Shown here: piece after piece, positions 1 through 7,276 of the stretch
How the letters are laid out: each line of letters opens with the position of its first letter
Position numbering within the stretch: position 1 is the first letter of the stretch
Origin: an uncultured Bacilli bacterium
GTDB lineage: Bacteria; Bacillota_I; Bacilli_A; RF39; UBA660
Direction: 5' to 3'
DNA length: 9,209 nucleotides
Assembly (NCBI GenBank): GCA_947630095.1
Contig: CANRGI010000040.1
Location: forward strand, 1 to 9,209
Program-made: the position numbers and the translations under genes
Notes under the pieces: generated by a model
Told to the model about the DNA's origin: nothing
The model's input: only the letters and a program-made list of their open reading frames with translations
Database searches by the model: none

Positions 1-1000
1 CAGTACCATCTTCGTCAACGACTTGTGTAGGACAATCTTCATAATTTGCTTGATTTAATATTTCAGTTAATGATATTTTTTCTAAAGTTAATGGATTTTC
101 AATAACTAAAGAATTACTATCTCCTGCTAAAGATGCTGTATTTAAAAATAGTAAATCTATAAATGCTTCCATACCAGAAGTTTCAAGTGAATATGCGTTT
201 ATTTCATTATATCCGTGTAATATCCAAGATTTCATAAATAACATAGCATATTCTTCTCTTTCTTTAGATATATCAGTTCCAGACTTCAATATCATTTCAC
301 TTCTTACATCACTTATCTTTTTAGCAAGTTGACTACCTAAAGTACCATCTAAGAAGAACATTGAATAATCTATTGTAACATCATTTTTTTCTCTTGTTGT
401 TGTAACCTCATTGTTAGCATCTACTGCACTAGCAAGTTCATTAACCATCATAACATTAGGTTGGTCTATAACTTCTACTGCATTATCAAGTGTAGGTTCT
501 CCTTCTACAACTCCACCATTTATATATCTTAAGTACTCTTTAATCTCTTCTACACTTACATCTTGATAAGGCGCAAATTTTTGGAAATATTCATATATTT
601 GTTCTGCTCTTTCCTCTACTTGTGCTTCGTCATTTATATCAGTAAAAGTATACCCTTCGTCTTCTACTAACTCACTTCCAGCAGTTGCTTCTAATGTATC
701 TTCTTCTTTCTCTTCATTGGTATCTTCTGTATTTTGACTAGCACTGCTATCTTCTAACTTATCTTCGTCTTCCATTGTGCCATCAGACATACTAGCATCT
801 TTAACATCAGTATCATTATTAGTATTTGTATTTTTACTATTACAACTTACTACGCCAATAGTTAAACCAGCAGCAGCCAAAATAGCAACTATCTTAGTTA
901 GTTTCTTTTTCCATAAGGCTTTTGCAATATCTTTATAACTTAATTCAATATCATTAGTGAAAGGATCATCATTTCTCCCACCATTTATTAATCCACTCAT
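1..1000 (-). CDS. Membrane-anchored protein of unknown function, N-terminal part (cut by window edge)
   Basis: I do not recognise the family. The reading frame is open for 333 codons from an ATG at 1000 and runs off the left edge. The start is set by a strong AAAGGGGGT site six bases upstream. About 33 N-terminal residues, ending in a basic KKKLTK stretch, precede one hydrophobic segment at about residues 36-52, so the N-terminus should be cytoplasmic and the rest outside. Residues 53-125 are a low-complexity Asn/Asp/Glu/Ser/Thr linker, strongly acidic. From about 126 onward the sequence looks folded, with helical, charged segments and the motif FFLDGTLG near 215. A VVSC stretch at residues 50-53 is a poor lipobox and lies too far from the N-terminus for a typical lipoprotein. 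It has its own promoter and is separate from the operon upstream. That it is a membrane-tethered extracellular protein is an inference from topology only. Confidence 0.85.
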   Translation of the reverse strand, partial: MSGLINGGRNDDPFTNDIELSYKDIAKALWKKKLTKIVAILAAAGLTIGVVSCNSKNTNTNNDTDVKDASMSDGTMEDEDKLEDSSASQNTEDTNEEKEEDTLEATAGSELVEDEGYTFTDINDEAQVEERAEQIYEYFQKFAPYQDVSVEEIKEYLRYINGGVVEGEPTLDNAVEVIDQPNVMMVNELASAVDANNEVTTTREKNDVTIDYSMFFLDGTLGSQLAKKISDVRSEMILKSGTDISKEREEYAMLFMKSWILHGYNEINAYSLETSGMEAFIDLLFLNTASLAGDSNSLVIENPLTLEKISLTEILNQANYEDCPTQVVDEDGT

Positions 1001-1006
1001 ATTCTT

Positions 1007-1015
1007 ACCCCCTTT
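1007..1015 (-). promoter_or_regulatory. Shine-Dalgarno site of the gene starting at 1000
   Basis: On the minus strand this reads AAAGGGGGT, six bases before the ATG. It fixes the start of the partial gene at 1000. Confidence 0.85.
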
Positions 1016-1032
1016 GTGAATTTACGTTGCTT

Positions 1033-1061
1033 ATTATACATCTTAAAATAAAAAAAGTCAA
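1033..1061 (-). promoter_or_regulatory. Sigma-A-type promoter for the gene starting at 1000
   Basis: On the minus strand, TTGACT (1061-1056) and TATAAT (1038-1033) are separated by exactly 17 bases, 11 of 12 matches to the vegetative consensus. Transcription would start near 1026, giving a leader of about 26 bases that contains the Shine-Dalgarno site. The -35 element overlaps the distal arm of the operon terminator hairpin. Confidence 0.8.
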
Positions 1062-1079
1062 TATCTTTTGACCTTTTTT
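1050..1079 (-). terminator. Likely intrinsic terminator of the six-gene operon
   Basis: Read on the minus strand, an A-rich arm followed by GGTCAA, a six-base loop and TTGAC leads into seven T, an A and four T. The core stem is GTCAA/TTGAC, which A/T pairs extend past one unpaired G. It begins about 30 bases after the stop codon at 1111. The stem is short and low in GC, so it is weak by textbook standards, but its position and T-run fit termination. The plus strand also shows a stem followed by six T, but no plus-strand gene ends here. Confidence 0.55.
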
Positions 1080-1110
1080 GTAATTTATTTTATACTTACT
1101 TAATTTTGTA

Positions 1111-1932
1111 CTAAAATAGCATATTACTAACATTTACTATCTTTATCTGTTTACCTAATATAAAGTTAATTAATGAACTTATTTCTTCTTTAGTATTAGC
1201 ATTTTCCCCATAGACAAAAAACTCTCCTGTTTGTAAATTTTTCTTTGTATTTAGAAAAATATCTTTCATATATATATTAGAAGTCTTTAAAGTAGTAATA
1301 TTTTTATCACTACATATATCTAAATTATCTTTACTTATATTTATACAATATGTCCTAGGTTTTTTAGAAATATTATTCATTATATTTATATATTTCTTTA
1401 AATCTTCTTTATCATTACCCCCATACACTATATCAAACCCCAAATTATATAACTCACTCATATAATCTTTCTCTTTTTCTAAAATACTACCATTAACTAC
1501 TAAATTAAGTTTAATATTTTTATATTTTGCTATTTTTACTATATCTTTAATATACGATAAATCTTTAACCTCAATAAATAAACTAACACTTAGTGTAGCA
1601 GGATTTCCTTTAATTATATATTTATTTTTAACTGTATCTTTAGTTATATCACATTTAACTTCTCTAAATACCATCAAATCTTCTTGATACCCATACCCTT
1701 GCATCGCTCGGTAAGAAGAGTCCACATCTACCATAACTCCAGGAACTCCTAAAACTACTCCTTCGCTAGTTTCATACCCCTCCCTGCACTCTTCGTAATT
1801 ATCTTCTTTATATTTAAGTATACTTTTCATAACAGGGTCTTTTTCTCTCATAATCTTAGTAACTTTTTCTGTATAATAAAAACTAAAACACGTAATTGCA
1901 AATAAAAGGATATACTCAAAATATTTTTTCAA
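1111..1932 (-). CDS. Exported protein resembling a degenerate polysaccharide deacetylase (NodB-like fold, no catalytic residues)
   Basis: This is a 273-residue protein with an N-terminal hydrophobic segment (about 4-20) after MKK, consistent with a signal anchor, so it probably lies outside the membrane. Residues 59-95 (VPGVMVDVDSSY, then LMVFREVK) resemble the pre-domain seen in deacetylase-like proteins of uncultured gut Firmicutes. Residues 113-196 follow the NodB order: a strand (LSVSLFIEV), a helix, a strand (KLNLVVNGS), a helix, then LGFDIVYGGND where active enzymes have an HxxxH metal site, and PRTYC where active enzymes have a conserved Arg-containing strand. The His ligands and the usual TFDD motif are absent, so I infer a binding or scaffold protein. 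I prefer a TTG start at 1932, five bases after AGGTGG, over a GTG at 1941 that lies inside that site. It is last in the operon, 42 bases after the small zinc-ribbon gene. Fold assignment is moderate. Confidence 0.6.
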   Translation of the reverse strand: MKKYFEYILLFAITCFSFYYTEKVTKIMREKDPVMKSILKYKEDNYEECREGYETSEGVVLGVPGVMVDVDSSYRAMQGYGYQEDLMVFREVKCDITKDTVKNKYIIKGNPATLSVSLFIEVKDLSYIKDIVKIAKYKNIKLNLVVNGSILEKEKDYMSELYNLGFDIVYGGNDKEDLKKYINIMNNISKKPRTYCINISKDNLDICSDKNITTLKTSNIYMKDIFLNTKKNLQTGEFFVYGENANTKEEISSLINFILGKQIKIVNVSNMLF

Positions 1933-1964
1933 AATAACCACCTATAAAAATATATGTGGTTATT
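1933..1964 (-). promoter_or_regulatory. Hairpin sequestering the Shine-Dalgarno site of the last operon gene
   Basis: AATAACCAC (1933-1941) and GTGGTTATT (1956-1964) form a perfect nine-base inverted repeat with a 14-base loop. In the minus-strand mRNA the 3' arm contains most of the AGGTGG ribosome site (1943-1938) and abuts the TTG start at 1932-1930. If folded, it would hide the ribosome site. The stop of the upstream gene is only 11 bases before the 5' arm, so a terminating ribosome could partly cover or open the stem. It lacks a T-run, which argues against a terminator. Confidence 0.6.
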
Positions 1965-1974
1965 CTAAATTTAT

Positions 1975-2217
1975 TTATTTAATTTTTAATGCTTTTGCTA
2001 AAACTTTATCTTTTCCAGTATATTCGCTTATATCTTTACTTTCAAGTAATGCTTTATATATATCTATTGGTTCAGTAGTTTGATGTCTTGTAATCATTTT
2101 ACATTTAAAACAGTAAGCATACTTAAACCCGTGTACTTTTATAAAATCATTACTTTTAAGTGGATACACACTACCGCACTCACTACATACAATATCTTTC
2201 TCTTTAACTTTTTTCAT
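1975..2217 (-). CDS. Small zinc-ribbon protein, 80 residues
   Basis: This is a short, basic, probably cytoplasmic protein. Two CxxC knuckles (C11/C14 in CSEC and C36/C39 in CFKC) separated by 21 residues form a typical single zinc ribbon. The C-terminal half (about 50-80) is a charged, helical segment rich in Lys. There is no signal peptide or membrane segment. The start is the ATG at 2217, with AGGGGAT four bases upstream; an in-frame ATG at 2241 has no such site and would add eight residues lying wholly inside the preceding gene. The gene overlaps the end of the YdjG-like gene by 14 bases, so translation is likely coupled to it. I do not know its function. Its place beside other zinc-ribbon proteins suggests a partner or adaptor of the YdjG-like protein, but this is inference. 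Confidence 0.8.
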   Translation of the reverse strand: MKKVKEKDIVCSECGSVYPLKSNDFIKVHGFKYAYCFKCKMITRHQTTEPIDIYKALLESKDISEYTGKDKVLAKALKIK

Positions 2218-3604
2218 TTTTATCCCCTGATTTCTTAACAAATTTCATATTACTAACAAACCTGTTATTCGCACCCACCATACTACTATTAGTTAGTCCT
2301 GTCCTCCTAGTTATCAAATTATCTGTTTTTAATACATTTTCCATAGTTTTATCAGTTTCAACTTCATATTTATGTCTAGCACTTTTATTTCTATATTTTG
2401 AATACATTACGAAGAAAAACACAAAACCTAATGCTAAAAATAGAAAAGAATAATCAAAATCACTTGCAAGTAACATTAAAATAAAACCTATAACTTCAAC
2501 TATACAAGATACGATAATTAATTTAGGTAAATGTATTGGTACACTACCCATAGTTTCCTTTGTCCTAGCATTAACTGCTACATAATGAAGTATTTTTTTA
2601 TTACCTGATACTTGTTGATAACTATATAACCAAACAGGCAAATAAGCCGCTTTCCATCTACTACCTTTAATATCTAATTTCTGATAATCCCATCTAACAC
2701 CTCTGTCGTAATAAGTTAATGTTTCATTAGCCGCATATCTAGCAATATCCCTAGACTGTGCTTCTACTAAAGGTTCTAAATCAGATACATTAGTATCTCT
2801 TTTCTCTGAAGTATATCCTCTTAAATAGTTAGCATCCCATTTAGTTGCATTTTCAGTATCAAAAGGCATTATTGAGTTTATTATATTATTTGTTTTATCA
2901 CTACTATCTCTATTTAATCTATCACTATTAGATTCTATTGTTAATCCTTTAATAGATAAATCAAATTCTCTTTCTATTTTATATAAATCAGCATCATACT
3001 CAGTATGCCTATTATCGTCACTTCCAACCATATAAGACCTTACTAAGTGTTCTCCTTCTCCACTAAAAGAAGCGTGAGAATTAACATCAACAACCATATA
3101 AGGAAAATATACACCCATTATATTTTCAGTAGTAAATTCTTCTTTAAACTTAGGGTGAGCAAAAAACTTTCTTTTTTTAACAAATTCTTCTATATTATTT
3201 CTTGCTTCCTCTTTAGTAATTTTAAAAGGCAAAACTATATCAGGCACAGCCCCATTGGGTACTTGTTCATTTATTGATAATACATTTCTGCACCAGTGAC
3301 ATCTAGCATTAGTTACTTGACTAGTATCAATTACTACTTCCGCCCCACAACTACTACATTTAAGAGTGATAATATCTTTACCACCCACTACATCACTTGC
3401 ACCTACTCCAACACTTTGACCAGTAATCGTATTAACTTCTTCTGTTTCACTAATTACTTTATTAGGAAACTCAAAACGACAATAATTACATCTAAGTAAA
3501 CCAGTTCTTTCATTAAGTGTAATATCAGTAGCCCCACATTTAGGACATTTATTTTGCCCATTTTCATTACCCTGAAGCGTATTTATTACCTTATCTTCAT
3601 TCAT
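2204..3604 (-). CDS. YdjG-like membrane protein with two N-terminal zinc ribbons (TFIIB-type zinc-ribbon family)
   Basis: This is a 466-residue protein. Two zinc ribbons come first: C20/C23 with C39/C42, and C83/C86 with C102/C105. A soluble middle region (about 120-355) contains ILVLPFKIT-like and GVYFPYMVVD segments and later AAYLPVWLYSY, a pattern typical of the family often mislabelled as helicase or TFIIB zinc-ribbon protein. Two membrane helices follow at about 360-380 and 384-402, then a basic tail of some 60 residues. The ribbons have no signal peptide, so the N-terminus should be cytoplasmic with a helical hairpin in the membrane. In B. subtilis, YdjG is a membrane protein encoded with YdjI (SPFH) and PspA. 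Here it starts four bases after the SPFH gene, with an AGGA site inside the end of that gene, so the two are likely made together. The exact orthology to YdjG is inferred from domain order and neighbour. Confidence 0.8.
   Translation of the reverse strand: MNEDKVINTLQGNENGQNKCPKCGATDITLNERTGLLRCNYCRFEFPNKVISETEEVNTITGQSVGVGASDVVGGKDIITLKCSSCGAEVVIDTSQVTNARCHWCRNVLSINEQVPNGAVPDIVLPFKITKEEARNNIEEFVKKRKFFAHPKFKEEFTTENIMGVYFPYMVVDVNSHASFSGEGEHLVRSYMVGSDDNRHTEYDADLYKIEREFDLSIKGLTIESNSDRLNRDSSDKTNNIINSIMPFDTENATKWDANYLRGYTSEKRDTNVSDLEPLVEAQSRDIARYAANETLTYYDRGVRWDYQKLDIKGSRWKAAYLPVWLYSYQQVSGNKKILHYVAVNARTKETMGSVPIHLPKLIIVSCIVEVIGFILMLLASDFDYSFLFLALGFVFFFVMYSKYRNKSARHKYEVETDKTMENVLKTDNLITRRTGLTNSSMVGANNRFVSNMKFVKKSGDKNEKS
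2222..2228 (-). promoter_or_regulatory. Shine-Dalgarno site inside the YdjG-like gene that sets the 2217 start
   Basis: AGGGGAT on the minus strand lies four bases before the ATG at 2217 and within the last codons of the YdjG-like gene. It selects the 80-residue form of the small zinc-ribbon protein. Confidence 0.75.
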
Positions 3605-3608
3605 TTTT

Positions 3609-4817
3609 CTATATTCCTAATATTTGTGATTTTACTTTATCATAATCTTCTTGTGTTATAGCACCAGCATCTAGTAATTTTTTCATTTCAAGTAACTTTT
3701 GTGTACCATTATCTACACTTTGTGTATTTTCTACATTTGTACTTTGTGTATTACTTGCTACATTTATAAATGGGTTAGTACTTGTTTCTCCTTGATTAGC
3801 CCCTTGCATAACAGAACCAGCCGCATTCATACCCATACCCATAAATGCCATACCACTTCCTCCACCATTTTCTCCTGCTGCTTGCATACCTCTTGCTACT
3901 GATTGTTGCATAAATGAGTTACCTCTACTACCACTTAAAGCATCTGCTTTTTGTACATCTGTAAGTAATGCTTTTGTATTTTCGTCATATTCAATAGTTT
4001 GAATAGCAACACTTACTATCTCTAATCCTCTAGCACTTTTCCAATTATAATTTGATTCTACTGCCCCACTTAAAGACTTAGCAAATCCAATTTGGTCTCC
4101 TTGTATTTTACTAATCCTATTTCCCTTACTAGGGTCATTAGTATAATTTGAAAATGCAGCACTTAAACTAGAAACTACTTCATTAAATAATTGATTTCCT
4201 GCATCATTGTTCATATCAGCAAAGTCAAAATCAGGCGCTCCTGCTTGTAAATAACTTGCTGGAACAAAATTCTTAACAAATAGTAATGGATCTACTATCT
4301 TTAATGTATAAGTTCCTCTTGTAATAGCCCCTACTTGTGTATTTAAATATGCATCATCCCAATATATCTCAGATTGAGTACCAAATCTATTATTAGGTAT
4401 CTCTTTTAAATTGATATAAAATGCAGTTTGTTCAGTCGCAGGTATTCCCCCAAACTTAAACCTTTCAAAACTTTCTTTAACTGTTGATGCTAAAAATCCA
4501 TCTCCTGCTAAAAAACTTTGTGAATTCGGGTCTGTTGAAGAATAAATATATCCTCCTGCTTCTGCTATAAACCCAGTAATAGCCCCATCTTGTAATGTAA
4601 TAAGTCCCATACCTTCAGGTACAACTATCTTACTACCATTAGTTATAACATTTTCACTACCCTTAGTATTACTACCACGTCCTGCATCTTCTCCAAACTT
4701 AACTGCTTGACTAAGCGCTACTGTACCACTCATACTAGGACTAGGCTTTAAAAAATCCTTCCATTCGTCTGCAAAAGTACCTCCTAAGGCACCTGTAAAT
4801 GCTTTAATAAATCCCAT
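3609..4817 (-). CDS. YdjI-like SPFH-domain protein with C-terminal SHOCT segment (virion-core-like family)
   Basis: This 402-residue protein belongs to the SPFH family whose B. subtilis member YdjI helps place PspA at the membrane; databases often call relatives virion core protein. The N-terminus (GFIKAFTGALGGTFADEWKD) and the segment IVVPEGMGLITLQDGAI (about 64-80) are characteristic, and the SPFH core runs to about residue 295 (RGTYTLKIVDPLLFVKNFVP, then GLEIVSVAIQTIEYDE). A Gly/Met/Ala/Asn-rich linker (about 305-370) leads to a SHOCT segment at 372-402 (LLEMKKLLDAGAITQEDYDK). There is no transmembrane helix, so it is probably a cytoplasmic, membrane-associated oligomer. The start is the ATG at 4817, seven bases after a perfect AAAGGAGGT; an upstream in-frame ATG at 4877 has no such site. 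It follows the protease gene by 60 bases and is four bases from the YdjG-like gene. No PspA gene is in view. Confidence 0.88.
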   Translation of the reverse strand: MGFIKAFTGALGGTFADEWKDFLKPSPSMSGTVALSQAVKFGEDAGRGSNTKGSENVITNGSKIVVPEGMGLITLQDGAITGFIAEAGGYIYSSTDPNSQSFLAGDGFLASTVKESFERFKFGGIPATEQTAFYINLKEIPNNRFGTQSEIYWDDAYLNTQVGAITRGTYTLKIVDPLLFVKNFVPASYLQAGAPDFDFADMNNDAGNQLFNEVVSSLSAAFSNYTNDPSKGNRISKIQGDQIGFAKSLSGAVESNYNWKSARGLEIVSVAIQTIEYDENTKALLTDVQKADALSGSRGNSFMQQSVARGMQAAGENGGGSGMAFMGMGMNAAGSVMQGANQGETSTNPFINVASNTQSTNVENTQSVDNGTQKLLEMKKLLDAGAITQEDYDKVKSQILGI

Positions 4818-4824
4818 AATAAAT

Positions 4825-4833
4825 ACCTCCTTT
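4825..4833 (-). promoter_or_regulatory. Strong Shine-Dalgarno site setting the SPFH gene start at 4817
   Basis: AAAGGAGGT on the minus strand, seven bases before the ATG at 4817, is the best ribosome site in the operon. It suggests the SPFH protein is made in larger amounts than its neighbours, and it rules against the longer form starting at 4877. Confidence 0.88.
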
Positions 4834-4877
4834 GATTTACAATAAGCATAATATCTTACATATTTATAATAACACAT

Positions 4878-7250
4878 TTATCTAAATAAATCATCTAAAT
4901 TTTGAAAAAAGTCATTATCTAATAAACCATCAAACATCTTCATTTCTACTTCTGTATCTTCTGTTATAGGTTTATTCCAGTCAAACTTTGTATCAGTATC
5001 TTTATAATACCAAGATACTTTCACTTTAAATTCTCCAACTCCCATATAGAAATCAGTTCCATCTGTAGTTATTAATTTACCAAATACTTTATTTAAACTA
5101 TTTTTATCTGCAAGTACTGTCCCATCTTCTATCGGATATGAATTCTTTTTCTCTTTTAATCCATTTTCTCCCCCTTCTAAAGTATATATTGTAAATACGT
5201 GACAATTATATTTCTTACCTTTACATACTCCTTTGTTATTAACATTTACTTTACTTTCATCTTTTTCTAATTTTACATTTAATTCACTATCTTTATTTAT
5301 ATCTATAATTTCACTATATACTTTATAACCATTTTTACTAAATGTTACTTTATATTTTCCACTAGGTATATCATTAACTTGATAACTTCCATTATTACTT
5401 TTAATAACATATTTTATATTTGCATTTTCTTGACTAATAATTTCTATCTTTACATTATCTAAATTTTCTTTCCCATCACTTACTATACCTTTTAATGTAA
5501 AGTTCTTTTTTACTAATATTTTAGTTTCATAAAAAGCATCTCTTATTTTATTTATAGCACTTTCACTATATCCTAAATTTTTAGCCGTCTTTATTACTGC
5601 CAAAGCAGAGTCTTCAAAACTAGCCCCACTACTTAATAAGAATAATGAATTATACCATAACTTAGCCAAATCATTAAAACTTTTAACTCCACCATTTTTA
5701 TACATTAAATATGCAGAATGACTTACAACAGTTGAATTATGATGTTCTCCTCCATTATCATATTCACTTACCTTTTCAAACCCATTATCTTTTAAAAACT
5801 CTTCTAAAGTTCTTCCATTTGTTAAGTATCCATAAGGGTAATAGTATTCCCCACCTACTTCTTTAGGATATTCTAAACTTAATGGGTTTTCTAAATCTCT
5901 TACAGGTAACACTTGATTACCTACTAAAAAGTCAGTGCCTTCAATACAAGTACCTATTATATCAGAGTATGCTTCATTTAATGTAGCAGACTCATTAGGT
6001 TTATCTTCGTCCTTTGGTGCTTTTGCAAACTTAGATGTTTCTCCTACTACCCCGTGAGTAAATTCATGGCCTAATATATCTAACTCTCCAAGTATTTCTC
6101 CGTTTTCATTATTTCCAATATACATACTTTTAGTTATAGATAACCAGTTAGCATTATTAAGTTCTTCTCTCCCAAATAAACTCTTATGTACATTTATATA
6201 TACTTTTATCTTTCCACCATTATTATCATAAGAATTTCTACCTAATATATTTTTATAATAGTCATATATTTTTTCATATTTACTCATAGTCTTAACTGCA
6301 TCATCTACTACCTTTTTCTCAGTATCACCATCTATTGAATACTTAATTCTATTATCTACTAATACTCCACTTATCGGGTCCATCTTTATTACATTAGTTA
6401 ATAATTGACTAAACCCTCCACCTATTATACTTCCATTATATATAAATATATTTCTATCACTATCTACAAATCTATATTTAGTTTCATTATTTTCTTGATA
6501 TTCTTCTATTGTTATAGTATCTCCTTTATAAGTATATTGATAAGGTTTAACACTTTCTACTAATGACACTTTATTTATAACTTCCCCTGTCTTAGCATTA
6601 ACTATATATTGATAAGCATCACTTTCACTAACTATATCTAATAAATAAACTAACTCACTATTATATATTACTTTACTTGAATTTACTACATTTTCGCTAC
6701 TTACATTTAATTTATTTTCTACCTCTTTTAAACTTAAACTATTATTTACATTAACATTTATATTAGGTATAAAATTACCACTTAAACTTATTATATCATT
6801 ATCTTTAACAGATACTACTAACTCACTTGCATATACTTTAATATTATCATATACTTGATTAAATTTATAATAAGTTATATCTTCTACTTCACTTTTACTA
6901 TCAAATTTTAATTCTTTATTAACATCTTTTATATTTAATAAATCTTTTATCTTCTCTATAGATTTTAAAGCATCTTCTTCATTTTTTACTTTAATATCAC
7001 TATATTTTCCATCTATAAATTTAGGTATATTATATTCTGATAACACCATATAAGGCATACTTTCTTCTTTTACTTCTTCTTCATTTTCTTCTTTTTTAAA
7101 TATAAATACTATACCTATTACTATAATTATTATTAAAATAAATATTAATAGTTTATGACTTTTCTTTTTCTTTTCTTCTTTTTCTAATTTAGCCCCACAA
7201 TTAGGACAAAAACTCCCCTGTGCCTCTTTCCTACAATTCTTACATAGCAT
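4878..7250 (-). CDS. Membrane-anchored M4 (thermolysin-family) zinc metallopeptidase with N-terminal zinc ribbon
   Basis: This is a 790-residue endopeptidase. A zinc ribbon (C3/C6, C15/C18) and a Lys-rich stretch precede one membrane helix (about 33-51), so the ribbon should be cytoplasmic and the rest outside. The propeptide follows: an FTP-like part (about 70-160, with YYKFNQVYDNIKVYASELVV) and a PepSY-like part (about 170-230, ending YIVNAKTGEVI). The M4 domain (about 235-580) has NNANW at 365-369, the zinc motif HEFTH at 395-399, the third ligand E426 in NEAYSD, and D498 and H503 in DNGGEHHNS, matching thermolysin D226 and H231. All catalytic residues are present. A carboxypeptidase-regulatory-like beta domain (about 584-662) and an unrecognised C-terminal region (about 670-790, with C676 and C683) end the protein. 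Ordinary M4 enzymes are secreted with a cleavable signal; here the enzyme is tethered. The start ATG follows AAAAAGGGG by eight bases. Confidence 0.9.
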   Translation of the reverse strand: MLCKNCRKEAQGSFCPNCGAKLEKEEKKKKSHKLLIFILIIIIVIGIVFIFKKEENEEEVKEESMPYMVLSEYNIPKFIDGKYSDIKVKNEEDALKSIEKIKDLLNIKDVNKELKFDSKSEVEDITYYKFNQVYDNIKVYASELVVSVKDNDIISLSGNFIPNINVNVNNSLSLKEVENKLNVSSENVVNSSKVIYNSELVYLLDIVSESDAYQYIVNAKTGEVINKVSLVESVKPYQYTYKGDTITIEEYQENNETKYRFVDSDRNIFIYNGSIIGGGFSQLLTNVIKMDPISGVLVDNRIKYSIDGDTEKKVVDDAVKTMSKYEKIYDYYKNILGRNSYDNNGGKIKVYINVHKSLFGREELNNANWLSITKSMYIGNNENGEILGELDILGHEFTHGVVGETSKFAKAPKDEDKPNESATLNEAYSDIIGTCIEGTDFLVGNQVLPVRDLENPLSLEYPKEVGGEYYYPYGYLTNGRTLEEFLKDNGFEKVSEYDNGGEHHNSTVVSHSAYLMYKNGGVKSFNDLAKLWYNSLFLLSSGASFEDSALAVIKTAKNLGYSESAINKIRDAFYETKILVKKNFTLKGIVSDGKENLDNVKIEIISQENANIKYVIKSNNGSYQVNDIPSGKYKVTFSKNGYKVYSEIIDINKDSELNVKLEKDESKVNVNNKGVCKGKKYNCHVFTIYTLEGGENGLKEKKNSYPIEDGTVLADKNSLNKVFGKLITTDGTDFYMGVGEFKVKVSWYYKDTDTKFDWNKPITEDTEVEMKMFDGLLDNDFFQNLDDLFR

Positions 7251-7276
7251 AACTTTTTCCCCTTTTTAACTTACTA

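Noticed and set aside
953..1000. Signal peptide or lipoprotein start for the partial gene at 1-1000
   Set aside because: The hydrophobic segment begins only at about residue 36, and the VVSC sequence after it does not fit a lipobox. A single-pass anchor fits better.
1933..1964. Hairpin as a transcription terminator inside the operon
   Set aside because: On the minus strand only four T and then G follow the stem, and the stem overlaps the ribosome site of the next gene, so a translational role fits better.
3047..3499. Two short plus-strand open frames (3047-3277 and 3296-3499)
   Set aside because: Both lie antisense within the YdjG-like gene, have no ribosome site, and encode sequence with no recognisable composition or domain.
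3699..3902. Short plus-strand open frame rich in Cys, Thr and His
   Set aside because: It is antisense to the linker and SHOCT part of the SPFH gene, and its odd composition is the mirror of that low-complexity coding sequence.
4818..4877. Separate promoter for the SPFH gene in the 60-base gap
   Set aside because: A TATTAT-like element is present, but there is no acceptable -35 element at 16-18 bases from it. The gap is explained by the leader with a strong ribosome site.
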